Assembly (NCBI GenBank): GCA_002104905.1
Contig: MCFE01000607.1
Span: 1 to 53,444, forward strand
Direction of reading: 5' to 3'
From: Basidiobolus meristosporus CBS 931.73
Taxonomy: Eukaryota > Basidiobolomycota > Basidiobolomycetes > Basidiobolales > Basidiobolaceae
Length of the DNA: 53,444 bases
The stretch's first letter is position 1. Each line of letters begins with the position of its first letter. The position numbers were made by a program, and so were the translations under genes. The notes under the pieces were generated by a model. It had not been told where the DNA came from, made no database searches, and worked only from the letters and a program-made list of their open reading frames with translations. Of the stretch, positions 23,351-35,542 are shown one piece after another.

Positions 23351-25339
23351 TAGGATGTTTGTCAGTAATGAGGAATGCGATACTACAGAGCGATGATGTT
23401 GAGATACTAAGAAAGGTGGTTAGAAAGGAGCCAGGGTGGGGGAAAAAAGGAAAGCGCGAGACAATTACACCTCAAGCCCTTCTGGAACTTGTAAAAGGTG
23501 GCTACCGAGTTGGGATGCTATTTATATGATATTGATGCTGCGCAGCACACAAATCCTCGTTGAGGTGACTGTGATGATCAATATCCCAATCCCCAAGCTG
23601 TTTCATAGTGAACTGTTCCACACCGAATTCAATCTACTGTGCAACACATTGCCATCCTGTGATAAACCTAGTCATTCCATGCTGTTAATGCATTTCTTTT
23701 GCATACATTCCTTAAAAATCTCCGACATGCGTTTCTATAAAGCATCATATAATTAATATTTTAAAAGGGAACAGTTCGTCAGCACCCCTAAGCGATCAGT
23801 ATGATACTTTATATATATATGTATATCCTATATCGAAATCTCGAAGAGAATTACGTTGTATCCGATTTGAGAAGACTAATGCCTCAAATATTGGGTTAAG
23901 AGATTAGCGGCTTACTATGACCACACATGTGTAGGACCGTACTACATGACAATGATTGATTTATAGAGACGCATCTATCCATGGCTTATAGGCATTGTAG
24001 TTCACTGTTTGACTGGCGAAGTATACCCTAGTGAGCAACTAATCATTTATGAAATACTAGATCAACATTTCGGTTTCATGAATCCATTAGATCTGAATTT
24101 ACGCACTAAATAAGCACAATGTATATTTCCTTCTCAAGTTAATTGAAATGGAGTTTCTTACGGGTGGTGTCCAGAGCAAATGACACATAGTCGAACGAAT
24201 GCTGCTCATAATGAATCCCCGCCATGAAAATGCCGGAACTAGTATCTTATCCAATGCTGCCCCACGGTTGATGATATTGATGACGGCGGCGTCTCAGAGT
24301 TTCTCATGCAATCTACTATTCCAACGTCTCCCTTCCTTGAATGACAAACGAGGTCAATCAAACATATGTATGCTCAAGAACGGTCCCAACACAAGCAGCT
24401 CATAATGACACATGGCATACAACTTTAATGAAACTGATTGCTAATCGGGATTGTTTGCGCAATGCTACAGCAAAGCCAGACCTAGTGGGCTTAGAGACCG
24501 ATGTATATTTTCAAGAATCTAAGAGTGTATTCATATATGCTGCTCCTGAAGAAGAGGCATATGGAACTCAAGTCACAACATTAGTCATGCGTACAGGGAT
24601 GCGACGGTTGAGTTCATTTCGCATAGTGGTATAGATGTACAAGTTGAAGGGCCTCAATGGCATACAGTAGTGCTCATACGTTGTTTATTAAACTTGACAG
24701 ATCTTATCTACGTATCACCTATTCATGCAGAATAATATGGATAAATGTTTAGAAGACTGCTGATATTCGACATCGAGAAATGAATATATTGGCGATAAAT
24801 GCTGTCTAACATTGAGTTAGAGGATTTGATAGGATGTGCTACAATATAGTTCTACAAGAGCATGCTGGATCCCCCATAGCATTAAACTAGGATCGATTTA
24901 TCGTAGCAATCAGGGTTTCGAGAATAGGGTTAATTCTCAACTCTCCAGGCTGATATTGAGCGGTCAATAAACATAATCCATGCAGTTATATATTCTTATT
25001 TCTATTTATGTATATGCTCTAGTTCTAAGTACTTTCTCGTGTAACATTTGGAGATAAAAGAGCATGGCGGTGGCTTATGCCAGCCAGTCTCCTCATGAGA
25101 AATTGATGGAGAATTCTGTACATGTTTCTAGACATGTGAATGAAATTGCAATTATTTAGGACGATTCTAATGTGGGATGTATACGAGAATTTCACGGTTC
25201 GAGAAGTATATCAATTAGACAGGCGAGAAATGTATGTATAGAGGAAGAAACAAAGTTATGATTACAGACAGAAAGGCAGGTGCTCTGGGTAGTTGTGATG
25301 CGGTGCAATATATAGGCAAAATCCAAGCCAAGTGTACAT
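23351..25339. other. Intergenic, no gene recognised
   Basis: About 2 kb with frames of 68-106 codons (23436-23756, 24341-24634) that show no motif. TATATATATATGTATATCC lies at 23809-23827. Confidence 0.5.
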
Positions 25340-26752
25340 CTAGATTGGCGGTAATCGTATTGGGTAATCGTTGGTCCATCCCTTATGACGAAGAAATCGA
25401 GGGAAGGTCTGCTGGAGCATCATATCCAAGACCTCTGCAATAGCTTGGTCAAATAGCGAGCTCCCTATATTCCCTGTTAGTATGTCTTTGGATATTTGGT
25501 GGGATGTTTCTGAAGTAATGTTGATTTCGTAGTCTGCATTACTTGCGATGAATAGTCGATAGATTTCATGTGCTTCCTGGTAGGTGCTCTCACAATTTGT
25601 AGAGGAGCAGTTGCGTTGCTCCAAATCTTTCATATCGAGGATCCACTTGTTGACACGGTTATAAAACAGCGGGTTCTCAACACTGAAGTCGCGCACGCTA
25701 AATGCATGAAACTCCTGGAACAAGTGGGAGTCGGTAAGCAGTTCTTCAAATAATGAATGTGCGCATTTCTTCGAAGGGTGTACGGCCAAAAATCGACGTT
25801 TTTCGCGGAATGGAATGAACACCGATATCCAGTACATGCACATGCACATTACAGCGGTCCACATCTGGTTAGGAAACACTCGCAAAAATTCTTTGTCCTC
25901 GTTCAGTTCGGTGGACAATAGGCAAGCAAGTGTCCCCACGGTTCCAGCACCAATATCCCACAGAACCTCCAGGCGCATATCATATGCATCCTTGATGCCT
26001 CTGATATAGAGTAGGATAACCGGCAACACACCTAAAGTGTAGAGTATGAAGATTCCAAGTATGGGAGACCAATACCAGTTGTTCACACAGACTTCAACTG
26101 TAGTGTTGGGGGAATATCCCTTATCGGCTCTATTTAAAACAACATGCAAAACGGTGGCAAGGATGCAGTGTGGGATCATCCACACAATAATACCTATTAT
26201 ATGTGCCTTTGGAGTGAGCAAGCGACGGAGCCAACTTCCTTTCGGAAACAGATTACGACTTAGTACTTCAGTAGTTGAGTTCAGGTAGGAGTTGTTTTCA
26301 CTATCAAGACTTGGGTACAGGGAGGTGTAGGTAACGATTCTTTCCGCACCAAACCTGTACAGGATAATAAGCCTGATATGTTTGACCAAAGTAGTGATAA
26401 TCCATAGAGGAAGGCAAAGATACAAGATCCAAAAATACACAAAGCACATATATTTAGACGATAGGGGGCCTGAAAGAATGATATTTACAGTAACAAGGAG
26501 GTTGGTCAGTGCATTGACGAAGAACAGTGGGACACTCCGGTATTTAATGCTGGGGTAGTTGATATTTTTCATGAACAGGTAAGCTGAGATTACAACGAAC
26601 ACAGTCCAAACGCCAGCCACTACGAAGTAAATGACGTCAATCGCTTCGGAATCCATTAGTCTCAAGGGTAGAGCAAGCAAGCATTCAGTAGTATCGTAGG
26701 AAGCCCCGAAACCCTTATATACTACAGCGGACGGTAGAGCCTCAGCACTCAA
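25340..26752 (-). CDS. Seven-transmembrane receptor with C-terminal RGS domain
   Basis: Intronless, 470 aa. Seven hydrophobic segments can be picked out: about 38-60 (IDVIYFVVAGVWTVFVVISA), 75-95, 100-125 (CFVYFWILYLCLPLWIITTL), 185-205, 230-255, 268-285 and 300-320, with the N-terminus outside. The cytosolic tail (about 335-460) is an RGS domain: SLFEELLTDSHLFQEFHAFS at the start, AHEIYRLFIAS in the middle and SSLFDQAIAEVLDMM near the end. RGS domains speed GTP hydrolysis by G-alpha subunits, so this protein could sense an extracellular ligand and switch off its own or another G-protein pathway. The layout is that of plant RGS1 and of fungal RGS-type receptors such as Aspergillus GprK. The ligand is unknown. 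Absence of introns contrasts with most neighbours. Confidence 0.88.
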   Translation of the reverse strand: MSAEALPSAVVYKGFGASYDTTECLLALPLRLMDSEAIDVIYFVVAGVWTVFVVISAYLFMKNINYPSIKYRSVPLFFVNALTNLLVTVNIILSGPLSSKYMCFVYFWILYLCLPLWIITTLVKHIRLIILYRFGAERIVTYTSLYPSLDSENNSYLNSTTEVLSRNLFPKGSWLRRLLTPKAHIIGIIVWMIPHCILATVLHVVLNRADKGYSPNTTVEVCVNNWYWSPILGIFILYTLGVLPVILLYIRGIKDAYDMRLEVLWDIGAGTVGTLACLLSTELNEDKEFLRVFPNQMWTAVMCMCMYWISVFIPFREKRRFLAVHPSKKCAHSLFEELLTDSHLFQEFHAFSVRDFSVENPLFYNRVNKWILDMKDLEQRNCSSTNCESTYQEAHEIYRLFIASNADYEINITSETSHQISKDILTGNIGSSLFDQAIAEVLDMMLQQTFPRFLRHKGWTNDYPIRLPPI

Positions 26753-29385
26753 GGGAAGATGTCAAGTTGTACAGGGTATGCCACCTCCATATTCGGGAGA
26801 CCAGTTACAGTTATAGAAATACCGATCATTTACTCGCCAATTGTGGTTCCCGAGTTCTAATTCGCAACAATGAGTGTTTTCTGTTAGCAACACAGAGATT
26901 GTAATTTTGTTCTGTTGCAGGATCCTAGATTACGATCTGATTGTGAACCAACCAATGATCCTGGATATTCGTCTGTGGTGAGTTATAAGTTATTGTGCAT
27001 ATGTATCAAACCCAGCAACAAAATTCGGACTTGCATTCCAAGTTCTAGAACGGCTAGTTACAAGGACTTTGTGACAAAAGAGCAGCAGCGAATTTTGGGG
27101 AAGCAAGCGCCTAGACATCGGAGAATGTTCGAAATTGGTACCGATCTAAGAGTGAAATATAGATGGAGTCACAGCCTGCCCTACTGGAAAAGCATTCATG
27201 ATTTAACCCATTAAATCTCCGAGGCATCACACTCCATCTGTGTTTGTTTGATCTTCTATAATAAGCACTGCCCTAGGCACTTGAAATCTATATAAAGTCA
27301 GAGCTTAGTCATAAGATTGGCTACAAATGGCATCTCGTGAAAATGGCTTCGCAGAATTTTGATTTAATACTGTTTCTGAACATGAGCGTGTACCATCCAT
27401 AGTAATCCATCGACAGTCAATCACTCCTTGTAAAATACTATTCCAAATGTTGAGGCCTAGTGTGTCATGGACTCCAATAATTTGTGCATTTCTGCACCGA
27501 GAAAAGGCCCCAACAATATACAGTGGAGTGCATCAAATATTCCTCAGTGAAAATCATCCGGATAATTCACCCCTTCTGCCGGGGTTCGGGCTATATTGCG
27601 GAGCGACGCTTCTGTGGTGTGGGAGATTGGCGGCAATATGTTTTCCAAAATCAGCCCTAGACAGTATACAACAGAGAGAATATCTTTAAGCAACTGTACT
27701 TCAAGGCATTCGCATCAGAAGACTATGGAAATGCTGTGGTAAATGGAATTGAGCAAGCTTACCCGAGTCTGTTACGGCGATAAATTCTTGATATGTTTCA
27801 TCGCCATCTATTAGGCTGAGTTAATACATTACTATTTCAAAGAGCAAATAGGAAGTTGGCAAGGTTTACATTAAGGCGTTGCGTAGCTTTTTATGTAGCA
27901 AGGTATGTCTCAGCAGGGTAGCTACTGGCAGGGTTGTCCGATAGATAGAGCAACTACAAATACAAAGGTAATTCTGCACCCATCTTTGACAATGAGTGTT
28001 TTATGGATATCTATCAATTTTGGAAGATCCTCAAATAAAAACCTTGTTTGCTGTCAATCTTTCTTAAAGCCATAAAGACCGATATGGCCCTTATGGTTGC
28101 TTTTGCCAACTTAATCGATCACTGAATGCCGTATTCTGTCCACATTGTGTTCCGAAAGACGACCAGATACTTAGGCACGGAAAATGACTTTGGAGTCTTC
28201 TGATGGCTATATTGATTGTTCTGGATTCTAGTACATGATATCAATAGTAAGATAAATTGCCTTCACCAAATACCCGCGTTTTCTGCATTGGGGATTAATC
28301 TATTGCTTTGGCGTTAACAATCACCGTGGGATATTCCTACACGATGTGCTTACATATATGTTCAGACGCGTACAAGGTTGGCAGTTGCTCTTGATACATC
28401 ATCCACCCAAGTAGGGAACGGGGAGCCTGATTTTTATTGGAGGCAGCCATCACGAAAACACTTTGACCATGGAGCATCTGATGCATATTGAAGAACTGCC
28501 AGGGCTGATAATTTGACAATTCTGTCAGTCCTTTTGTCGCCTGTACCATGCAGTAATGCCGTGTCAAGCATCGTCCATTCTCGAAGTATCGAATCATCAT
28601 CAGTATATACATAACCCAACATCAGGCTTGCATTACCAAGATACCCCAGTCAGTTTGGGTTTTTAAGCTCTACAGCCCTGTATCCATATTTTGGGGGACC
28701 CTCCAATGAGGCGTCTCATTCAAGCAATCACATGCACCAACTTATCTCTGTGACGGCTGTTCGTTTATTCAGGATGGATATCGATTATATTGTGGTCCAA
28801 GTCATTGACAAAGATGGCCAGGCCAGGTAGGTAGGTTCAATAGGCTCTATCAAGCAGGTTTCATTACTACCCAAACTCAAACTGATGATCTGTTAACAAC
28901 CTCTCCCCCAGATGGGAATATCCGACATCAGGATATTTATTTGGTTTTCTATAGTAAAAGGAGTACGTCAAAAATTTCTGTCATCTGCCCTTCTTTTTCA
29001 TTCAGTTGATTACGCAACCGTATCGCGCTTATCGCATCTCGCACCAAATACACTAAATGAAAAACGTAATTATTCATCCATGGTGTATCAAATACCTCAG
29101 CACTGTCATTCGTGCCAAGAGGCATTCGGTGGTCACCTACACATACACGATTTGTTGATCAAGCTTCATGAATAAAAAAATACCTTGCTTATTCATTTAG
29201 CTGGTATATGAATTTCAGGTCACCAGTGACAATTGGCCAAATGCTACATCCTCGATCATTGTTCGCTAGACCTTATGGATGTGACAAAAGTTGCCCATTA
29301 AATAAATCTCGCCTAGGAGTCTTGTTATCCATTCTCCTGGTTTACGTCGGATACCTTTCTGCAGTTAACTCTACCTCCTTGAACC
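26753..29385. other. Intergenic, no gene recognised
   Basis: 2.6 kb between the divergent receptor and Pom33 genes. Small frames (26915-27214, 27447-27689, 28337-28612, 28912-29175) have no motif or splice partner. Confidence 0.5.
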
Positions 29386-30445
29386 ATGTCGTCCAGACCT
29401 CAAGCGCCTTCCTCACTAATCGAGCGTGTCAAACCTATGGTTACTGTAAGGATTGCAATTCTAACTTCTCCTTGATAAATCTAAACTAATTCCACAACAG
29501 AATCCAAGGTTTGCGTGGTGGATCGGCCATTGCGTTGTTACTGTAAGCTCGCTCTTTTATCTCTTCAACAAACTGTTCGGCTCTACTCTCGCTACGCAGC
29601 GTTGGTATTATAGAGTGTATATTGGTGTATTGATTAGCTACGGGATAACAGTATGGAAGACTTATGGGGTAAGTTCCCGCCTCCCGAAAATGTCCAGCCT
29701 GGCTTAGCTCCTCTAAATTGTTGTACTTCTAGGTTCCTCAATTCAACACTGCATTTCTGCAACGCATTATGTTGGATGATAACGTTCACTATTTGCTAAT
29801 GGGTTTATTGTGGTACAGCTCGCCTACACTATTTGGTAAAGTATCAGAGGCAACCTTGAGAAATAAGAACCTCCATTAATATTCGACTTCTAGTGACTAT
29901 TATCCCCTTTGCTGTTTACTCTTTGTTCCACGTTATTGACTTCGCTCGTGCTACGCTTCTCCCTACCGTATTCCCAGATATTAACTCTACTACTCGGTCG
30001 GCTGCAGCCACTCAAGCGGCCAACCTTGCCAAGATCATGAAGCATATCAAGGACACTTACTACGACATAGCCATGAAGAACGTTGCCAGAGTTGAAGTCA
30101 TAGGCATCATGGGTTTGCAACTCCTGGGTGCTATAACGTCAGTTGATTTTTTGGCCGGATTTCATCCTAGATGCTAACCATAATCACATGTTGCATAGAT
30201 TCCAGCTCTCTCCTCTTGGCGCTCTCTTTTATGCCAACTTTCTTCGTGTCCGCTACCATCTATCTCCCCATATCCGCCAGACTTTCACGGATATTCGAGT
30301 ATTCCTTGACAAGTATCTCCTTCCCCCTGCAAATCCCAAAATCCCTGCTGCTGTTGGCAAAGCCTACACCTTCGCCCGTGACGGCGTTATTTCGTATGGC
30401 CAATCAATTGCTCCACAGCCCAAACCTCAAGCAAGTAGCCAATGA
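29386..30445 (+). CDS. TMEM33/Pom33/Tts1-family membrane-shaping protein
   Basis: Five exons (29386-29445, 29501-29668, 29733-29835, 29894-30137, 30199-30445) keep phase and encode 273 aa, the family's usual size. Conserved parts are NPRFAWWIGHCVV after the first junction, WYYRVYIGVLISYGITVWKTYG, LLMGLLWYSS, VTIIPFAVYSLFHVIDFARA and the helical C-terminal half with SPLGALFYANFLRVRYHLSP. Three to four membrane segments lie in the first 150 residues; the C-terminal region likely contains amphipathic helices. Yeast Pom33 and Per33, fission yeast Tts1 and human TMEM33 sit in the ER and nuclear envelope, shape tubules and help nuclear-pore distribution. The hydrophilic end is Pro/Gln-rich (PQPKPQASSQ). 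Confidence 0.9.
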
Positions 30446-31069
30446 GACACTTCAGGTAACTGACAGTCCATTTTTCGTTTTAGCTATATCTATCACAACC
30501 ACTTCATACTTTGCAAACCTGCGCCTCGAACATTTTTAATAAAGCTGAATCGATATCTTGGCTCTCTTACCGAACAGTCCGATTTCGTGCCGCGATGGTG
30601 TCTCATGCTCATATCGTTGGGTCGGGTGATGGTGACTCTGGCCACTTACGGTGATTGATATGTACAAACCGAGAATCTGGCGTTAGCTGTCTGTAATGTA
30701 ATAATAGCAACAAATCTAGGTGCACAGCTCGCCTCTCGGCTGTTCTGAGGAGTAGTATGAATGATATGAGTGTTTATGTTGTACAACCCATGTTTCAGTT
30801 ATTACGATTAGATAGGTCGATGGGATGTTTCCCCTAGATGTAGGTGGTGTCGGAATACACCAATGCCTAATGATCCTGTAGAACAGACTGGAAATGACGA
30901 TCTTTCGTTAGGTTGATATATTGGAAGTGTTTCGAAGAGATGACACCCAGATCAACAAAAATGAATATGGAAAATCATAGATTCGATGAGCCAAAATGAC
31001 TGGAAATATGGTAGATGTGCTACCAAGTGATCATTGGTTGGATTTAATGACAGTAGAGGCAGCAGTCTC
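30446..31069. other. Intergenic, no gene recognised
   Basis: 3' flank of the Pom33 homologue and 5' flank of small paralogue 1. Nothing beyond the TATA-like element described separately. Confidence 0.5.
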
Positions 31070-31077
31070 TATTAAAG
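31070..31077 (+). promoter_or_regulatory. TATA-like element of small paralogue 1
   Basis: TATTAAAG lies 46-53 nt before the ATG at 31123. All four paralogues have a comparable element at a similar distance. Confidence 0.4.
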
Positions 31078-31122
31078 CTTTGGGATTCTTCGCAGTTCAG
31101 ATAATATCCACTCTCCAGATAG

Positions 31123-31413
31123 ATGTTCTCGTTTACACGGTTAATCTCTCGAAGAAATCGCCCTTATTTCAAGCTGTTGTCCAAAGCATCCTTAGGGCGC
31201 GATCCCCGCGGCGTTAGTCACCCATCGCAAGTTTCGATCTTTGAAGAACTCGAGAATATCATGAACAGAAACTCCTTTCAACGATTTTCTGAACAAGAAG
31301 TAACCTTGAGTAAAGAGAAAGAGATGGAATTAGATCTCGCCAAGCTTTCTGGCCTTCTTCAAAAATCATCCCTGTATCGTATGGAAGCTCAAGACTATAT
31401 CGCCATCTCCTAA
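31123..31413 (+). CDS. Small paralogue 1 of an unrecognised clustered family
   Basis: Intronless, 96 aa, family not recognised. The N-terminal 25 residues are basic and hydrophobic (MFSFTRLISRRNRPYFKLLS), which could form an amphipathic helix or a targeting peptide. Residues about 38-96 are the shared core: FEELENIM, then QRFSEQEVTLSKEKEMELDL, then AKLSGLLQKSSLYRMEAQDY. The same pattern recurs in the genes at 35543, 37104 and 38985: R-[FY]-x2-Q-x-[VI]-x-L-[ST], an acidic E-[MLF]-[DE]-[LI]-[ED]-L-A stretch, L-[ST/A]-[GA]-L-[LI], and a basic turn before Q-[DE]. It is convergent with WASP; only about 400 bases separate the stop codons. Confidence 0.75.
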   Translation: MFSFTRLISRRNRPYFKLLSKASLGRDPRGVSHPSQVSIFEELENIMNRNSFQRFSEQEVTLSKEKEMELDLAKLSGLLQKSSLYRMEAQDYIAIS

Positions 31414-31814
31414 AACAATAGCTTTGCTCTACCCGCTGTCGTGAGATATACATAAATCCCTTATAGTACCAGTTGATTACCATCAGATGTACATATATAA
31501 ACCACGTTGTATCGCGTTCTACTCCAATCAATTGCTTGTGCGTATAACCATTTACATTTCAAATAAGTCAACTTGTTCCCAAGATGGACTCATCATACAT
31601 CCCAGTTAGCATTTGGTCCTGATATCACGACGCAGTTGATACTGCTTCTAAGGTTGGCCAACTTTGGCTACTTGTTGCTGCAAATGACTGACGGTATGTT
31701 ATATCTATTAAACTTCTTTTTGCTTTCCATTGCAGCGAACCTTTTAAGCGCGTTCAAATGTCAAATGATCACTATTCCAAGATTTTATTGTAAAAAAGCA
31801 TGACTAAATTTCGG

Positions 31815-33870
31815 CTAGTCGTCGTCGTCCCAATCATCATCATCTTCATCATCTTCGGAATCTATTAGAGTATTATTAGTTTAGGAAAAAGATGTTTGTC
31901 AAAAATATCTGAAAAATCATACCTGAATGCGCCAAGACTTTGTTTCTGGCACTTAATGCACTGGCTAATGCCATTGCCAGATCACTACCACCAGCAGAGT
32001 CTTCCACAGGACTGGGAAGCTTAGGTGATGCTGCTTCAGTACGATCCACACGTTTAAGCGCACCTACACCTCCAGCATCACGAATACTAGCCAAGAGCAT
32101 ATTGCGATCATTACCAGGTACAGGTAAAGAGTGGCCTGAATTGCCTCCTGCTGGAGGCGGTGGGGGTGGTGGTGGTGCAGCAACACCCATTGGAGGAGGT
32201 GGCGGCGGGGGTGGTGGTGTACCCGCAGCCATTGGTGGTGGTGGGGGTGGCGGCGGTGGTGGCGGTACATTACCACCCATTGGAGGGGGTGGTGGGGGTG
32301 GCGGTGGTGCAGTAGTGTTCATTGGTGGCGGGGGTGGTGGTGGTGGTGGTGGTGGTGCAGTAGCACTCATTGGAGGAGGTGGCGGCGGGGGTGGTGGTGT
32401 ACTCACAGCCATTGGTGGTGGTGGTGGTGGTGGTGAGGCTGGGGTTCCAGTACTCATTATAGGCGGTGGTGGTGGTGGTGGTGGTGGTGGTGATTGCGCT
32501 CCAGTATTCATAGAAGGTGGTGAGTGAACTCCCACGCTTGGTGATAATGCCGGGGCATTTATCATAGGATTAGAGGCTGGGGGTGATACGCGAACTGGCG
32601 GTGGTGCAGGAGGATTACTCTTATTCTGAGCAACCGCAGATGCTCTAGTTGCAGGAGGCGCTGGGCCTCTGGTACTACGAGAAGGTGGTGGTGGTGGGGC
32701 CTGACGGCGTGATGCTGGAGGTGGTGGCGGGGCATTCTTTCGAGCAGCTGTTTATCGTATTGGTAAATGGAATTTTACGAAATTATTGATATAAACAAGT
32801 ACCTGGTGGTGCCGGAGTATTGTTCACAGCACTTGCGGCAGGTTTGCTTGCAGTCGAAGTGCCTGGGGCAGCTCCAGGGCCACCACGGTCTTGTACGTAT
32901 TGGAAAATAAACTTTTGAGTCTCCTTATCCGCAAGTTGTTCTTTACTTATACCAAGTTGGCCTAGTTGGTCAAATAGTTTCGTCCATTCAGGATCAATAT
33001 TCTCAGTCTGTTAACAAAATTAATTAAAGCTCATATTCTTCCAGGTAGAGGTCTTAAAACTTACACTAAAGCCTGTATCAGGGTCAAATCCTATATGACC
33101 AACATGTCTAAAATCGGATGGCCCACTAATCATGGACTTGTCAAACTTTCCTTTCGCCTTTTTCCCACTAGAGCGAGATTGGGTGAAGAAAAGCCCTGAC
33201 TTGGCTGGCTTAGAAGAGCTCTCGCGTACCGTTTTGGATTCTATATTTAAACAAGTAAGAGAAGATCCGGAGAGCAATAAATGAGTTATGTTTACTTTTG
33301 AGTTTTCCACTCTCCTCTCGTTTAGACACTTTTTTGTAAAATACTTTTGCCTCATGTTCATCCGCAAAAGAGAAAGCAGCGGAGCAATTCTAAATAACAT
33401 AAATAAGAAATGGTTTCTCTTACATCTTGAAATACAGAAACTACCTCTAAAGCAAAAGTGTGAAAGAAAGGACGCTCATCAACGTACTGAAATCCCTCAT
33501 ACAGCTCTTGCTCCCAGATGATACCGTCGCTTCCCTAATTAAAGTATTGTAGCGATCAGTTCTACGTTCTGAGTACATTTTTGAGGAAACTTACGTTAAG
33601 ATCCACGATGCGAAAAAAGTAGGATCCCGTAGCTTTATCTCCAACAAATGCCAGTGCACCCATGATGCCGGTGTAATTCCAAACTGCTGGATCAGGATAT
33701 GCTACATACAGCCTAGCAACTGTAGCGGTATGGATTTTCTAAAAATTACCAGTCAGTGATCTTTATCGTTTGGCAATAATAATACGAGTAAATATTACGT
33801 TCTGTGAGGAAGGTAAAGCTTTTTTAATCTTGGCTTTATCATCTGCTTTAGGTAATGTTTTCGAAGGCAT
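31815..33870 (-). CDS. WASP/Las17-type Arp2/3 activator
   Basis: Eight exons (33799-33870, 33595-33738, 33445-33534, 33296-33389, 33065-33240, 32803-33007, 31923-32747, 31815-31861) keep phase and give 550 aa. Domain order: WH1 (about 25-130; TATVARLYVAYPDPAVWNYT, GIIWEQELYEGF, FHTFALE), basic patch, CRIB/GTPase-binding motif (ISGPSDFRHVGHIGFDPDTG), a helical stretch, a long run of proline tracts (SH3 and profilin ligands), one WH2 (NMLLASIRDAGGVGALKRV) and a central-acidic tail ending DEDDDDWDDDD with the Trp that contacts Arp2/3. The protein binds Cdc42-type GTPase, recruits G-actin and switches on Arp2/3 branching at endocytic patches. Its own target subunit, Arp3, is encoded 7.3 kb away on the same strand. 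Unlike yeast Las17 it keeps the CRIB motif. Confidence 0.93.
32155..32510 (-). repeat. Coding polyproline repeat within WASP
   Basis: Eight proline tracts of about 7-11 residues are separated by short spacers of the type PMxxxxP (PMAVST, PMSATA, PMNTTA, PMGGNV, PMAAGT, PMGVAA). On the plus strand this reads as GGT/GGC/GGA/GGG arrays. The unit is about 36-50 nt and near-identical between copies, so its length is likely to vary between strains and to be assembled poorly. Confidence 0.8.
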
Positions 33871-34482
33871 CGAAACCGAAGGATGTAGGTCAAGCTACTA
33901 GTTACTGGTTCGAAATACAGCGTATATATTCAATTCTTTATACAAGACATGGCTGACCTATCAGCACCATCCTATCACCATCGTGTAACTATATTCAACA
34001 AATCAGGTTATCTAACCGAATTTCCATAGCGAATGATATTACACCATTTGTCTTTTGAAGAAATCGTTCATGACTAAAACTAGTCTCAATTGCAAGATGG
34101 ACTAGGAAACCATGTCTAGCATATAGGTGTAGCTATATACGCTTCAAGATGTACGTACCAAGTCCACTCGTGGATTTAGGGTGAACAAACCGTAGTAGTA
34201 GTGTGCGCAACAATAAAATCAAGACGGCATATATCCAATCAGCTAATAGAGTGACCCGTATATTCGTATAGCTTTAATCAGGATCTTGCAATATTTTCAA
34301 GCAGCTACGAGATATATTAAGAATCGCTTTGAGAAGCTGTGGCTAATTAATCTGCAGAATCAGTGCTTGTAATATGATTCAGATCAATAATTTCATTCAT
34401 AACACATATGAGGTAGGTCTCCAGTGGATTACCTAGATTACTTAGCACAGCTTGGTGACTACGCAAGCCCTTAAATATGCAT

Positions 34483-34494
<12 letters not shown>

Positions 34495-34522
<28 letters not shown>
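34495..34522. repeat. (AT)n microsatellite
   Basis: About 14 uninterrupted AT units, preceded by an imperfect ATACATAC stretch. Confidence 0.9.
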
Positions 34523-34525
<3 letters not shown>

Positions 34526-34802
34526 CTCAATATTCCGCTGAATATAGCCAATACTACGAATCACTGTCTCTTCAGGCCCGCATCCGTCTGGTAAAATGAA
34601 CTCAAATCAAAATAGCATATCACGCCTGGCATAGGTACTAGACAAAATCACTGAACTTTCTTGGGTGTAATTAATATGGATGCACACTAGACTTGACGTA
34701 ACACATACACCCATCATCTGACCGGATTGAAATACAAAAATGTGACTTATGATTTCGACATCTCTTACCACCAGGTTGAAATACCACCAGCGGTATCCAT
34801 AG

Positions 34803-34849
<47 letters not shown>
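34803..34849. repeat. Compound (AT)n(GT)n microsatellite
   Basis: About eight AT units run straight into about sixteen GT units, followed by ATGTATATAGAG. It is a candidate polymorphic or Z-DNA-forming site. Confidence 0.9.
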
Positions 34850-34852
<3 letters not shown>

Positions 34853-35480
34853 ATATAGAGAGTATATGCATCACGCCCAGCGAGATTTCTTTGTATTCCT
34901 GGGTGCTACTCGAAGTGAACGATCACTTTGAATTTTCAAATAGCCTAGACTCATTTTTGACATCATGTGAGCATGAGAGTCTTGTGAGTAACCCATTGCT
35001 AAGAATGCATTATTTCTGAGGACTCCCAAGGATATGCAAGTACTGATCAGCGGCGCTTGTGCTCGTACTCTTGGCTGCTCCTCAGTTCATGTGATATCGT
35101 CAGCGTAATCCTGGTATATTACAGGTGTTACACGGTGTCCAGAGTTTAATCGGCAGTTAGATTACTATCATCGGCATTACAAAGCTAACTAATCTAGTCA
35201 TAATTTATATTGCCACAAATAATACTTTTATTATTCGTATTTCAAACTATCCTCAGCTGTCTAACAGCAATAACTTGTTGATTTGAAACCAATTTGTACA
35301 CTAACGGGTTACTTTTGCTTTGTTTCACTCATTTGACACTCAAAAATCCGGACTCCAATCCCGAACTACAGATAATCCCAATGTTTGTGTAAGGTTGAAC
35401 AGGCCAAGGGTTAGTCTCATATTACAAGCGCAATGATATCATGTGAATTCGGCACCTCGCCAACACCACTAGCTATTCAG

Positions 35481-35488
35481 TATATATA
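35481..35488 (+). promoter_or_regulatory. TATA box of small paralogue 2
   Basis: TATATATA lies 55 nt before the ATG at 35543. It is the clearest TATA box of the four family members. Confidence 0.55.
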
Positions 35489-35542
35489 GACCATACAAAG
35501 CATCAGTAACATCATTCACATTTCATACTCGGCTTGTAAAAT

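Larger units (their letters stand above)
33871..35480. other. Intergenic, microsatellite-bearing
   Basis: 1.6 kb of AT-rich spacer between WASP and small paralogue 2, with an (AT)n tract near 34495-34522 and a compound (AT)n(GT)n tract. Both genes point away from it, so it must hold both promoters. No gene was recognised. Confidence 0.5.

Noticed and set aside
24199-24634. Two overlapping plus-strand frames of 68 and 97 codons
   Set aside because: No recognisable domain and no junction that joins them in phase.
31940-32527. 195-codon plus-strand frame rich in glycine
   Set aside because: It is the antisense of the WASP polyproline exon; the glycine runs come from the repeat.
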